Below, piece by piece: positions 1-6,899 of a stretch of DNA of 11,364 nucleotides; the first letter of the stretch is position 1, and every line of letters starts with the position of its first letter. This DNA is from an uncultured bacterium (GTDB lineage Bacteria; Actinomycetota; Coriobacteriia; Coriobacteriales; Eggerthellaceae). A program made the position numbers and the translations under genes. Below the pieces are notes generated by a model, which was not told the DNA's origin, made no database searches, and worked only from the letters and a program-made list of their open reading frames with translations. The DNA lies in assembly GCA_905214325.1 (NCBI GenBank), contig CAJMLT010000042.1, forward strand, positions 1 to 11,364, in the 5' to 3' direction.

Positions 1-14
1 ACAGTACCGCTGAC

Positions 15-34
15 TGTATGCGTTTGTGCATACA
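15..34. repeat. Short perfect inverted repeat, unknown role
   Basis: Arms TGTATGC (15-21) and GCATACA (28-34) are perfectly complementary around a 6-base centre. No T-tract follows on either strand, so it is not a standard terminator. It could be an operator or small hairpin belonging to a gene beyond the left edge. ACAGT (1-5) and ACTGT (13-17) form a second small inverted pair overlapping it. The rest of 1-179 shows no supportable gene or RNA. Confidence 0.4.
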
Positions 35-179
35 ATGCTGTTACAAACATTCCCCGTCATGTTCCCCTTTGCAAGATGCAGCAAATCAGTCACTTCACTC
101 CCTTTTACAAGGTATATGTCTCGACCGAAGAAAGGAGAATTCCACTCTAACTTGCCCTTTAATCCCAGAGAAAAGAGAC

Positions 180-202
180 AAAAAAACGGACACTAAGCCC
201 GT
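180..202 (-). terminator. Intrinsic terminator of the aminotransferase-fold gene
   Basis: Read on the minus strand, ACGGGC, a 5-base loop TTAGT and GTCCGT form a 6-bp stem with one G-U pair. It is followed directly by an unbroken run of T (plus-strand A at 180-186). It starts 28 bases after the stop codon of the gene ending at 231. The stem is short but geometry and T-tract are right. Confidence 0.6.
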
Positions 203-230
203 AATCTTCAACGCAACCATAAAAGAAAAA

Positions 231-1364
231 CTATCTCAAAGGACCTTCGACGATAATGTCGCGCAAGGCCGAAATGAGTAACTCGTTTTCCTTGTGCTTC
301 CTGATGGAAACGAGGAAGTAGCGGTTTCCTTCTATGCCCGGCACGCCTGAGAGGTCACGCACCGTAAATCCGGCCTTCTGAAGATACACGATCAAGTCAG
401 CGGCACTTCCTATACCGAAATCGCGCGTAACCCGCTCCTCCAAAGCGCACATGACAAAATTCGCTTCCGAAGGAAACACCTTGATTCCCGGCGTCAAGCT
501 GAGCATGCACTGCATCCAAGGGATTTCCGCATCAAGCAGACGATTGGTTTCTTCGGTGAAATCTTCGACATTGGGAAGCTCCTTGGCGATGATTTCATGG
601 AACATGCCGATCGAAGTGCCGTCACTGAACTGACGGATATGTTTGATAGCCGATGGATGACCCACGACATAGCCGATGGGAATACCGGGCATACCAAGAT
701 CTTCGGAGATATTTCGTATGACTAAAAGGTTGCGATATTTCTGCGTCAGAGGAACAAACGATTCCCCGCCCAATGTGAGATTGATGCTTGATTCATCCAC
801 GATAACCCAATTGCAACTTTCCAAGTAACGCTTCAGCGTACTTTCCGAAAGAAGGCGGGCACAGGGAAAACTCGGATTGGCCAGAACGGCGGCCTCGAAC
901 CTCAAACCATTTTTGAAAGCCGTCTGTGGTTCGATGGCAGACAGGGAAAAGGGATTCATCAGCTTGATGGGGTTATGACCGACGTTGGCAACGCTGAGGA
1001 AATATTCCGCCGGAGCGGGCGAAGGGATACCCACGTTGCAGGGGCGATACGCCTGCGCGATAGCTGCGATCATGGAAGAAGAGCTCGTCCCCGCAAGAAA
1101 GCAGTCGGGGGAAACTTCGTAATAACGGGCAAGATTACGCCCCAGATGAGACCCATCCCTGTTGGGAAGAAATCCCAGATCGCCTTCGGAAATGGCATCG
1201 ACGATAGCCTTCCTGATGTGCGAGGGAGTTCCCAAAGGATTGGCGGTACAGGAAAAGTCGATCCAGTCGATTTCGGCACGGATGTCATAGGGAAGAGTCG
1301 AAGGTTCGCTTTTAAGAGAGGTGGCCTCATTGATCAAGTTCGTCAAAGAACTGAACGTACTCAT
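231..1364 (-). CDS. Fold-type I aminotransferase-like protein (HisC/CobD group), probably not a PLP enzyme
   Basis: This 377-residue protein aligns along its length with class I/II aminotransferases, closest by eye to histidinol-phosphate aminotransferase and the threonine-phosphate decarboxylase CobD. Supporting motifs are DFSCTANPLGTP near residue 36, NPSFP at 163-167 in place of NPNNP, VDES at 189-192 and a G-rich segment at 224-232. D190, which would contact the pyridine nitrogen, is kept. The usual Ser-Lys of the PLP site reads Ser220-Glu221, the Tyr of DEAY is Ser193, the Arg of LRIGY is Pro229, and the C-terminal substrate Arg of LRIS is Leu351. I infer loss of normal PLP chemistry. 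The frame is intact, so it is probably expressed and selected. The start is ATG at 1364 with AGGAG seven bases upstream. It is divergent from dinB, with its own terminator. Real role unknown; annotation as HisC would be unsafe. Confidence 0.8.
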   Translation of the reverse strand: MSTFSSLTNLINEATSLKSEPSTLPYDIRAEIDWIDFSCTANPLGTPSHIRKAIVDAISEGDLGFLPNRDGSHLGRNLARYYEVSPDCFLAGTSSSSMIAAIAQAYRPCNVGIPSPAPAEYFLSVANVGHNPIKLMNPFSLSAIEPQTAFKNGLRFEAAVLANPSFPCARLLSESTLKRYLESCNWVIVDESSINLTLGGESFVPLTQKYRNLLVIRNISEDLGMPGIPIGYVVGHPSAIKHIRQFSDGTSIGMFHEIIAKELPNVEDFTEETNRLLDAEIPWMQCMLSLTPGIKVFPSEANFVMCALEERVTRDFGIGSAADLIVYLQKAGFTVRDLSGVPGIEGNRYFLVSIRKHKENELLISALRDIIVEGPLR

Positions 1365-1458
1365 TCATCCTCTCCTCATCGAACATTACGGAAATCAACC
1401 CAAACCCAATGGAGTCTGGACTGTCTACCCTATCACAACTTCTTGGGTTTTTCCGAAA

Positions 1459-1467
1459 TGCTAGACT
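1459..1467 (+). promoter_or_regulatory. Candidate extended -10 promoter for dinB
   Basis: TGCTAGACT fits the extended -10 pattern TG-n-TAnnnT. It ends six bases before the dinB ATG, so transcription would start at or next to the start codon and give a leaderless mRNA. No convincing -35 box and no ribosome binding site are visible. A TAG inside the element (1462-1464) is in the dinB frame and blocks any upstream start. Confidence 0.4.
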
Positions 1468-1473
1468 ATTTGT

Positions 1474-2784
1474 ATGAAAAAGAACGGTCGGGAAAACAGC
1501 TCTTGCAAAGACCCCCTTTACGGGGCTGAAACGCCATGGGAAGGTCCCGCTATACTTCTCGTTGATCTCGATGCCTTCTTCGCTTCGGTGGAGCAATTGG
1601 ATCATCCCCAATGGCGGGGAAAGCCCGTTATCGTGGGAGGCGACCCGACTAAACGTGGCGTGGTGTCGACCGCATCCTACGAGGCACGGCGCTTCGGCGT
1701 CCATTCTGCCATGCCTTCCGTCACCGCCGCACGTCTTTGCCCAAATGCCATATGGACAGCAGGCAACTTCCACCGCTATCGCGAGGTATCGAGACAGGTC
1801 ATGGATATCCTCTATCGGGAATCACCTCATCTCATGCAGGTGAGTATCGATGAGGCGTTTCTCGATATATCCCCTACCCGCGCGAACAAAACCCATCCCG
1901 TTGTGGTCGCGAAACGCATCCAACGAGAAGTCGATGCCTTGGGATTGACCTGCTCTATAGGACTGGGTACTTCGAAATCGGTAGCGAAAATTGCCTCCGA
2001 TCGGCGAAAACCGCATGGACTGACCGTTGTAGAGCCTGGTGAAGAACGTGCTTTCCTTGCTCCCCTTCCGGTGAAGGTTATGAGTGGAATAGGACCCGTC
2101 GCACAGAAGAATCTTCTGCATTTCGGTATTCGCACCCTCGACGATCTCACCCGTGCCGACGAGAGTATATTGAAAAAGATATTCGGGAAGAACCACATCA
2201 TGATGAGGGAGCGCGCTCTGGGAATGGACACGCCCGTGGAGGATATCCCCGAACCGACGAAGTCCGTGTCGAATGAAATCAGTGTTGCCGAAAGCGTTTG
2301 TGAACGACGTGATATCGAAGCCCTGATCGCCACCATGGCCCACAAGGTGGGGCGGCGACTTCGCAGAAAGAATCTCGAAGGAAAAACGTTGCATCTCAAG
2401 GTCCGCTTCGAGGATCTATCCATACGCACCTGTCAGCGCAAGATACCCTCTTTGGGCACCAACGATCTCACCTGGATACCCCACCTCCATGCCATGTTGG
2501 ATGAAGTGTGGCAGGAAGGATCGTTGATCAGGCTGATCGGTGTCGGTGTCAGCGGTTTCGAAGACGAGCCGATACAAGAACAGCTCTTCGATCCCTTAAG
2601 CGATGATCTCAAAAACCAGAAAACTCTGGTAGCTCATGGTAAAGAACACGGCGATCTCCTTGAAGCAAGCGACAGGATAGCCGAAAAATTCGGCGAGGGC
2701 ATACTGCGTTTCGGACATGAACTGCGCACCTATGGAAAGACGACGGGCAGTTCGTCGAAGAACCCCGAAGACTACAAAGACTGA
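1474..2784 (+). CDS. dinB: DNA polymerase IV (Y-family, DinB)
   Basis: This is an error-prone translesion polymerase that copies past damaged bases. The palm starts with LVDLDAFFASVEQ: D31 is the first catalytic metal ligand and F36 is at the steric-gate position that excludes ribonucleotides. SIDEAF carries the other catalytic pair, D126 and E127. A GTSKSVAKIAS segment and a helix-hairpin-helix region (around VMSGIGPVAQKNL) follow, then the little-finger domain. QEQLF at 368-372 matches the beta-clamp binding motif. A C-terminal tail of about 64 residues includes the common RIAEKFGEGILR segment. The 436-residue length is slightly long, partly from about 24 extra residues before the palm. ATG 1474 is the only reasonable start: an in-frame TAG lies at 1462, and no ATG, GTG or TTG occurs in frame before the palm. 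No Shine-Dalgarno is seen. No clear LexA box is found upstream. Confidence 0.95.
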   Translation: MKKNGRENSSCKDPLYGAETPWEGPAILLVDLDAFFASVEQLDHPQWRGKPVIVGGDPTKRGVVSTASYEARRFGVHSAMPSVTAARLCPNAIWTAGNFHRYREVSRQVMDILYRESPHLMQVSIDEAFLDISPTRANKTHPVVVAKRIQREVDALGLTCSIGLGTSKSVAKIASDRRKPHGLTVVEPGEERAFLAPLPVKVMSGIGPVAQKNLLHFGIRTLDDLTRADESILKKIFGKNHIMMRERALGMDTPVEDIPEPTKSVSNEISVAESVCERRDIEALIATMAHKVGRRLRRKNLEGKTLHLKVRFEDLSIRTCQRKIPSLGTNDLTWIPHLHAMLDEVWQEGSLIRLIGVGVSGFEDEPIQEQLFDPLSDDLKNQKTLVAHGKEHGDLLEASDRIAEKFGEGILRFGHELRTYGKTTGSSSKNPEDYKD

Positions 2785-2807
2785 CCGAACGCAAAAGCAC
2801 GGTGGAC

Positions 2808-3827
2808 TCAGTTGAACTTGAAAACCTTCTGAGCCAGATGATAGGCCGCCAAACCGAACTGCCGCCCGGCTTCGGTGGGAATGTTGGTTCCGGCATTGAG
2901 TAACGTAAGACGCAAAAGACGACAGAGCGTTTCATCGCGTTGCTTGAGATAGTGCCAGATATCCTTACGCTTCCTTTCGTTTTCCTCGGTGGGATCCATC
3001 CGTAGAAAAACGGAACAGATGCACATCATCATCGAAAGATAATTGCGCATGTAATGCTGCAGTCTTTTATTCTTGACCTGATTGAGATCGACTGCATCTA
3101 TCATTGTTTTCGTAACCCTGATCTGCTGATCGATACGGGAAAGCATGACTTTTTCGTTGACCGATTGGTCTTCGCGCCCGATGTAATAGCGGTAGGCGTC
3201 CACATCGAAATACATCATCGACTTCACGTGGGGAAGGGGAACATAGACGAAGATGTTATCAACGTAGAAACAATGCTCGGGAAGCGTGAGACCGATGTCT
3301 TTGAGGAGATCGCTGCGATAGATCACCGAATGCATCAAAAGGTACTGCGAGGAATGAAAATGACCTATATCCGACCACGTGAATTCCTTGTTGACGGGAA
3401 AGACGTTGGTATAGGAAATCGTGGTGCGCGCACCTTCGTGTACCTTTTCGTAAACGTAGTTGGAAATGACCAAATCCGTAGGAGCGGATACCTCGCGCTG
3501 GCTGCGCAGATAGGGCATGATCGTTTCCATGGCGCGCTGGTCAAGCCAGTCGTCGGAGTCGACCACCTTATAGTAAAGACCGGTGGCGGCGGCGAGACCT
3601 GCGTTGACCGCAGAACCATGACCACCGTTTTCCTTATGAATGACCTTCACGATATCGGGATGTTCGTCCCGGATACGATCGGCGAGTTCGGCGGTGTCAT
3701 CCTTCGTGGAGCCATCGTCCACCAGAATGATTTCGATATCATCGCCGCAAGGTAGAAGCGAATCGACGCACTTTTCCATATATGCTGCCGAATTGAAACA
3801 GGGAACAGCAAACGAAATCGTCTTCAT
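2808..3827 (-). CDS. Glycosyltransferase family 2
   Basis: This 339-residue GT-A fold enzyme transfers a sugar from a nucleotide-sugar donor to an acceptor, probably for cell-surface polysaccharide or glycolipid; the substrate cannot be read from sequence. The fold opens at once with ISFAVPCFN. VDDGS (36-40) is the nucleotide-binding region, GGHGSAVNAG (68-77) is typical of the family, and DSDDW (90-94) holds the metal-binding DxD. GREDQSV (217-223) fits the acceptor-side motif seen in this subgroup. No membrane segment is evident. I chose ATG 3827 because it gives the family's usual MKTISF start; a GGAAGG lies upstream at a rather long spacing of 12. ATG 3860 would add 11 residues unlike the family. 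It ends 23 bases from the dinB stop, converging, with no good terminator between them. It is divergent from pta. Confidence 0.88.
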   Translation of the reverse strand: MKTISFAVPCFNSAAYMEKCVDSLLPCGDDIEIILVDDGSTKDDTAELADRIRDEHPDIVKVIHKENGGHGSAVNAGLAAATGLYYKVVDSDDWLDQRAMETIMPYLRSQREVSAPTDLVISNYVYEKVHEGARTTISYTNVFPVNKEFTWSDIGHFHSSQYLLMHSVIYRSDLLKDIGLTLPEHCFYVDNIFVYVPLPHVKSMMYFDVDAYRYYIGREDQSVNEKVMLSRIDQQIRVTKTMIDAVDLNQVKNKRLQHYMRNYLSMMMCICSVFLRMDPTEENERKRKDIWHYLKQRDETLCRLLRLTLLNAGTNIPTEAGRQFGLAAYHLAQKVFKFN

Positions 3828-3884
3828 AAAGTATGCAAACCTTCCGCAATATCGGGTCATTTAACGAAATTATTCCTACCGAGG

Positions 3885-3897
3885 CTCTATTTTAGAG
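3885..3897. repeat. Small inverted repeat in the GT2/pta divergent promoter region
   Basis: CTCTA and TAGAG flank TTT. On the minus strand the repeat contains TAAAAT, a possible -10 for the glycosyltransferase gene. On the plus strand it lies just upstream of, or overlaps, the expected -35 area of the pta promoter. It could be an operator or a chance AT-rich palindrome. Confidence 0.25.
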
Positions 3898-3915
3898 ACT
3901 TTTACCACCGCACGT

Positions 3916-3924
3916 TGGTATTAT
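3916..3924 (+). promoter_or_regulatory. Extended -10 promoter candidate for pta
   Basis: TGGTATTAT matches TG-n-TATAAT with one mismatch. Transcription would start near 3931, giving a leader of about 28 bases that includes the AAAGGA ribosome binding site. The -35 region is poor, as is usual for extended -10 promoters. Confidence 0.5.
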
Positions 3925-3958
3925 CGTTCAAACATAAAAACTCTCGAAAGGACCTTAC

Positions 3959-4951
3959 ATGAGCACGTTCATCGACTCACTCATCGCTCGCGCCAAGGCT
4001 GACAAAAAAACGATCGTCTTACCCGAAGGCAACGACGAACGCATCCTCGAGGCAGCCCAAGAAGTCCTTAAGCAGGATATCGCTAACATTATCATTATCG
4101 GCAAGGAAGAGGAAGTGAACGCTCGGGGATTTGCGCTCGACGGTGCAACCATCATCGATCCCCTCGCTTCCGATAAACGCCCCGAATTCGCCGAACTCCT
4201 CTATGAACTGCGCAAAAACAAAGGTATGACACAGGAAGAAGCCGAAGAGCTCTCCAAGGATCCCATCCATTTCGCCGTTCTCATGTTGAAAAGCGGTCTG
4301 TGTGACGGCCTGGTCGGTGGCGCTTGCCATGCAACCATCAAGATCCTCTCGCCTTCGTTGCGCATCCTCAAAACCGCTCCCGGCGCTCCCATGGTAAGCT
4401 CCCTGTTCATCATGGATGTCCCCGATTGCGATATGGGCGAAAACGGAGTCTTCATGTTCGCGGACTGCGCTTTGTGCATCCAGCCTACCTCGGAAGAGCT
4501 TTCCCATATAGCCAACATGACGGGAAATTCTTTCTCCCGTCTCTTGGATAAGGAACCCAAGGTGGCCTTGCTCTCCCATTCGTCTCACAAGAGTGCCACC
4601 AACGACGATGCTCAAAAAGTCGTCGACGCAATGGAGCTCGTCAAAGAGAACTACCCCGATCTGTGCTGCGATGGTGAACTTCAGCTCGATGCAGCTATCG
4701 TTCCCGAACTCGGTGCCTCGAAAGCACCTAACTCACCTGTCGCCGGCCATGCCAACGTCCTGGTGTTCCCCGACCTCGATGCAGCCAACATCGGCTACAA
4801 ACTCGTTCAGCGTCTGGGCAAGGCCAAAGCTTTCGGCCCCATCCTCCAGGGCCTTGCCGCCCCGGTCAACGATCTTTCCCGCGGTTGTACCGCAGAAGAC
4901 GTACTCGGCGTCATCGCCATCACCTGTGTGCAGGCACAGACCATGAAATAA
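3959..4951 (+). CDS. pta: Phosphate acetyltransferase
   Basis: This cytoplasmic enzyme converts acetyl-CoA and phosphate to acetyl phosphate and CoA; with AckA it makes acetate and ATP, and it also works in reverse. At 330 residues it is the short form with only the PTA/PTB domain, lacking the N-terminal DRTGG/BioD-like region of long Pta proteins. Visible family motifs are IVLPEGNDERIL (19-30), DGLVGGACHAT (116-126), KTAPG (138-142), DGELQLDAAIVPE (238-250), FPDLDAANIGYK (270-281) and PVNDLSRGC (302-310). S307, R308 and D314 align with the CoA and catalytic residues S309, R310 and D316 of Methanosarcina Pta. ATG 3959 has AAAGGA six bases upstream. It is a single-gene unit with its own promoter candidate and a strong terminator. 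It faces ackA rather than sharing an operon with it. Confidence 0.96.
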   Translation: MSTFIDSLIARAKADKKTIVLPEGNDERILEAAQEVLKQDIANIIIIGKEEEVNARGFALDGATIIDPLASDKRPEFAELLYELRKNKGMTQEEAEELSKDPIHFAVLMLKSGLCDGLVGGACHATIKILSPSLRILKTAPGAPMVSSLFIMDVPDCDMGENGVFMFADCALCIQPTSEELSHIANMTGNSFSRLLDKEPKVALLSHSSHKSATNDDAQKVVDAMELVKENYPDLCCDGELQLDAAIVPELGASKAPNSPVAGHANVLVFPDLDAANIGYKLVQRLGKAKAFGPILQGLAAPVNDLSRGCTAEDVLGVIAITCVQAQTMK

Positions 4952-5007
4952 CGTCCGTCCCGAAAACCATAAAGGGATTTCGAAACCCATTCATTCGGTT
5001 TAATCGG

Positions 5008-5046
5008 CGTGAGGAGCACAACAAGTGCTCCTCACGTTTTTTATTT
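5008..5046 (+). terminator. Strong intrinsic terminator of pta
   Basis: CGTGAGGAGCAC (5008-5019) pairs perfectly with GTGCTCCTCACG (5025-5036) around the loop AACAA. TTTTTTATTT follows directly. It lies 56 bases after the pta stop codon. Confidence 0.93.
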
Positions 5047-5098
5047 CGCCGAACAACCGATGCGTAACCCACCATCCGAAGTCACCGTCTGAAGAGGG

Positions 5099-5133
5099 AT
5101 AAAAAATCTCCCTGCATACCATGCAGGGAGATT
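5099..5133 (-). terminator. Strong intrinsic terminator of ackA
   Basis: On the minus strand AATCTCCCTGCAT and its perfect complement form a 13-bp stem (5105-5117 with 5121-5133) with a 3-base loop, followed by a T-run (plus-strand A at 5101-5106). It starts 37 bases after the ackA stop. In the plus direction no T-tract follows, so it acts mainly for ackA. Confidence 0.92.
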
Positions 5134-5170
5134 CAAAAGCACTATCGTTGGAATAACCGATAAGCAACCG

Positions 5171-6424
5171 CTACACGGTAGCTGTCTCACCGAGATTCGC
5201 CTGATACAGCGAAGCGGGAACGATCTGAGAAATGGAACGCACGATATCATACGTATCGCGAGCGATCATATATTCCTCATCGGTGGGAATGACGATGATG
5301 GGCACACGCGACTTCTCGTGGGAGATGATTCTCTCGAAACCACGCTGCTTATTCTTTTCCTGATCGAGAATGATACCCATAGGCTGCCAACCGGAGAAGA
5401 TCATGCGGCGCATCTTCTGGCAATTCTCACCGACACCCGCCGAAAGCACGATCGCATCGGTACCCGCCATAAGAGCGAGGTACTGCCCGATATACTTCTT
5501 AACGGAAGTCGAGTACATCTCGTAGGCGAGAATAGCCCGCTTGTCCCCCGCATTGGAGGCGTCGCGCACGCTTCTCAAGTCGTTACTGATACCGGAAACG
5601 CCCAACAAGCCGGACTTCTTATTGAGTACGTCATTGACCTCATCACACGAAAGGTCTTCGTGCTCCATGAGAAACGGCACGATAGCCGGATCGATGGAAC
5701 CGGAACGCGTACCCATCATAAGGCCATCGAGGGGCGTGAAACCCATAGAGGTATCAATGGGAACGCCATGGTCGATAGCGGAAATGGAACACCCATTACC
5801 CAGATGGCAGGTGATAAGGCGCAGATCCGTCAAGGGCTCGTCGAGAATGGCGGCGGCACGTTCGGAAAGATAGCGGTGGGACGTACCATGGAATCCGTAC
5901 TTCCTGATTCCGTACTTCTCGTAATACTCATACGGAATGGGATACATGTAGGCCTTAGCAGGCAGGCTCTGGAAGAAAGCCGTATCAAAAACGGCAACCA
6001 TGGGAACATCGGCCATGAGTTCGCGGCATGCGGTGATACCGCTCAAAGCCGCCTTGTTGTGGAGGGGGGCCAATTCGGAAAGCTCGTCTATCTTGGCGAT
6101 GACGTCGTCGTCGATCATGGCGGATTTCTTGAAGTGCTCTCCACCATGCACGATACGATGGCCTACAGCTCCGATTTCCTCCAAGGAAGACAGGGGAACC
6201 GTTTCATCTTCGACCAGAGTTTTGAGAACGAGCTGCATAGCCTCGGTGTGATCATGGAGAGGCTGTTCGTGAACCACTTCGTTCTCATCGATGCCGTGCT
6301 TGTGAAACGATTCTTCGCTACCCACACGTTCACACAGGCCTCGGGCAAGCACCTTGTTGGAGTCGATGTCAACAAGCTGATACTTGAGCGAAGATGAACC
6401 TGCATTGATAACGAGAATGTTCAA
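5171..6424 (-). CDS. ackA: Acetate kinase
   Basis: This enzyme interconverts acetyl phosphate plus ADP with acetate plus ATP, completing the route begun by Pta. The 417-residue protein is close to the usual length of about 400. Motifs in order are NAGSSSLKYQL (7-17), GHRIVHGGE (88-96), FDTAFF (146-151), GFHGTSHRY (177-185), HLGNG (207-211), GTRSGSIDP (238-246), GVGEN (330-334) and PTDEEYMIARDT (380-391). N7, R90, H122, D147, H179, R240 and E383 line up with the active-site residues of Methanosarcina acetate kinase. The start is TTG at 6424: it gives the conserved MNILVINAG opening and has GGAAGGGG just upstream. The gene lies 124 bases after the HIT gene on the same strand, without a clear terminator between, so some read-through is possible. 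Confidence 0.96.
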   Translation of the reverse strand: MNILVINAGSSSLKYQLVDIDSNKVLARGLCERVGSEESFHKHGIDENEVVHEQPLHDHTEAMQLVLKTLVEDETVPLSSLEEIGAVGHRIVHGGEHFKKSAMIDDDVIAKIDELSELAPLHNKAALSGITACRELMADVPMVAVFDTAFFQSLPAKAYMYPIPYEYYEKYGIRKYGFHGTSHRYLSERAAAILDEPLTDLRLITCHLGNGCSISAIDHGVPIDTSMGFTPLDGLMMGTRSGSIDPAIVPFLMEHEDLSCDEVNDVLNKKSGLLGVSGISNDLRSVRDASNAGDKRAILAYEMYSTSVKKYIGQYLALMAGTDAIVLSAGVGENCQKMRRMIFSGWQPMGIILDQEKNKQRGFERIISHEKSRVPIIVIPTDEEYMIARDTYDIVRSISQIVPASLYQANLGETATV

Positions 6425-6459
6425 CCCAACCCCTTCCAGAGAAAAATATACGAATATTC

Positions 6460-6465
6460 ATTGTA
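6460..6465 (-). promoter_or_regulatory. Weak -10 candidate for ackA
   Basis: On the minus strand TACAAT matches TATAAT at five of six bases. It would start transcription near 6453, with a 28-base leader carrying the ribosome binding site. No good -35 box is present. A second option, TATATT at 6445-6450, would leave a very short leader. Confidence 0.3.
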
Positions 6466-6468
6466 GGG

Positions 6469-6489
6469 AGTCGCATAAAAGGAGCGACT
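6469..6489. repeat. Hairpin-forming inverted repeat between the HIT gene and ackA
   Basis: AGTCGC and GCGACT form a perfect 6-bp stem around nine bases. On the minus strand it is not followed by a T-run, so it is not a standard terminator for the HIT gene. It lies just upstream of the TACAAT -10 candidate of ackA and could be an operator or a weak processing signal. Confidence 0.35.
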
Positions 6490-6494
6490 GATCA

Positions 6495-6510
6495 CGTAGT
6501 GTTTTTTCGG
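6495..6510 (-). repeat. 16-base direct repeat, intergenic copy
   Basis: On the minus strand CCGAAAAAACACTACG occurs here, 38 bases past the HIT stop codon. It is identical to 6746-6761 inside the HIT gene, where it encodes most of PKKHYA. The identity does not extend beyond the 16 bases. Confidence 0.6.
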
Positions 6511-6548
6511 TAACTGGTGAAGGACGCAGGGATAAAATCCAAGGGCAC

Positions 6549-6887
6549 TCAGCGCGTATGGCTTCCCAGGAATTCACCACCGAGAACGTGAAGATGAAAA
6601 TGATGAACCGTCTGATTGGCATCGTCTCCGGTATTGATCACGCAGCGATACCCCGAATCATGAATCCCCTTCATCTCGGCAACACGAGGTGCCGCAGCCA
6701 GCATCTCGGCCAAAATACCGTCGGGAACCGCATCGTTGAGGGAAGCGTAGTGTTTTTTCGGAATGATGAGACAATGCACCGGCGCTTCGGGATTTATGTC
6801 ATCGAAAACATACAGGTCGTCATTTTCGTACACCTTCTGAGAAGGGATGTCACCGGAAACGATCTTACAGAAAATGCAATCATCCAT
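6549..6887 (-). CDS. HIT-family (HINT-type) nucleotide hydrolase
   Basis: This 112-residue protein fits the HINT branch of the histidine triad family, which hydrolyses nucleoside phosphoramidates and aminoacyl-AMP-like compounds; the physiological substrate is often unknown. It begins CIFCKIVSGDIPS (4-16), with C4 and C7 as a possible zinc pair, followed by VYENDD and the PKKHYASL region. The triad HFHLH is at 96-100, with H98 the expected nucleophile, and VLGG follows. Family members usually end a few residues later, so the C-terminus is slightly short. ATG 6887 has AGGAG eight bases upstream. It is the last gene of the rnd-to-HIT cluster, 12 bases after xseB. Residues 43-48 are encoded by one copy of a 16-base repeat whose second copy lies downstream of the gene. 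Confidence 0.93.
   Translation of the reverse strand: MDDCIFCKIVSGDIPSQKVYENDDLYVFDDINPEAPVHCLIIPKKHYASLNDAVPDGILAEMLAAAPRVAEMKGIHDSGYRCVINTGDDANQTVHHFHLHVLGGEFLGSHTR
6746..6761 (-). repeat. 16-base direct repeat, copy inside the HIT gene
   Basis: This copy is identical to 6495-6510, 251 bases away. Here it is coding sequence for a conserved segment of the HIT protein, so this is likely the parent copy if the match is not chance. Confidence 0.6.
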
Positions 6888-6899
6888 GGGAGATACTCC

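Noticed and set aside
1..60. Minus-strand frame starting at ATG 60 and open to the left edge
   Set aside because: Only 20 codons are visible and the AGGGG upstream is only three bases from the ATG. It may be the start of a gene off the window, but it cannot be supported.
18..281. Plus-strand open frame of 87 codons at the left edge
   Set aside because: It has no ribosome binding site, overlaps the end of the aminotransferase-fold gene and runs through that gene's terminator. Its composition does not look like a protein.
1378..1390. Possible LexA/SOS box (GAAC) upstream of dinB
   Set aside because: Only one half-site is present; the partner GTTC at the required spacing is absent.
1402..1450. 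Inverted pair AAACCCAA and TTGGGTTT between the divergent aminotransferase-fold gene and dinB
   Set aside because: The arms are perfect over eight bases but 33 bases apart and low in complexity, which is weak evidence for a real structure.
2785..2840. Possible shared terminator at the dinB/glycosyltransferase junction (CTCAG and CTGAG)
   Set aside because: The stem is short, the loop is 17 bases and no T-run follows on either strand.
3054..3755. Plus-strand open frame of 233 codons opposite the glycosyltransferase
   Set aside because: Antisense shadow of a conserved GT2 gene, with no ribosome binding site or known domain.
5318..6397. Long plus-strand open frame of 359 codons opposite ackA
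   Set aside because: It is antisense to a clearly recognised acetate kinase with all active-site motifs. Its translation has no recognisable domain, so it is a codon-bias shadow.
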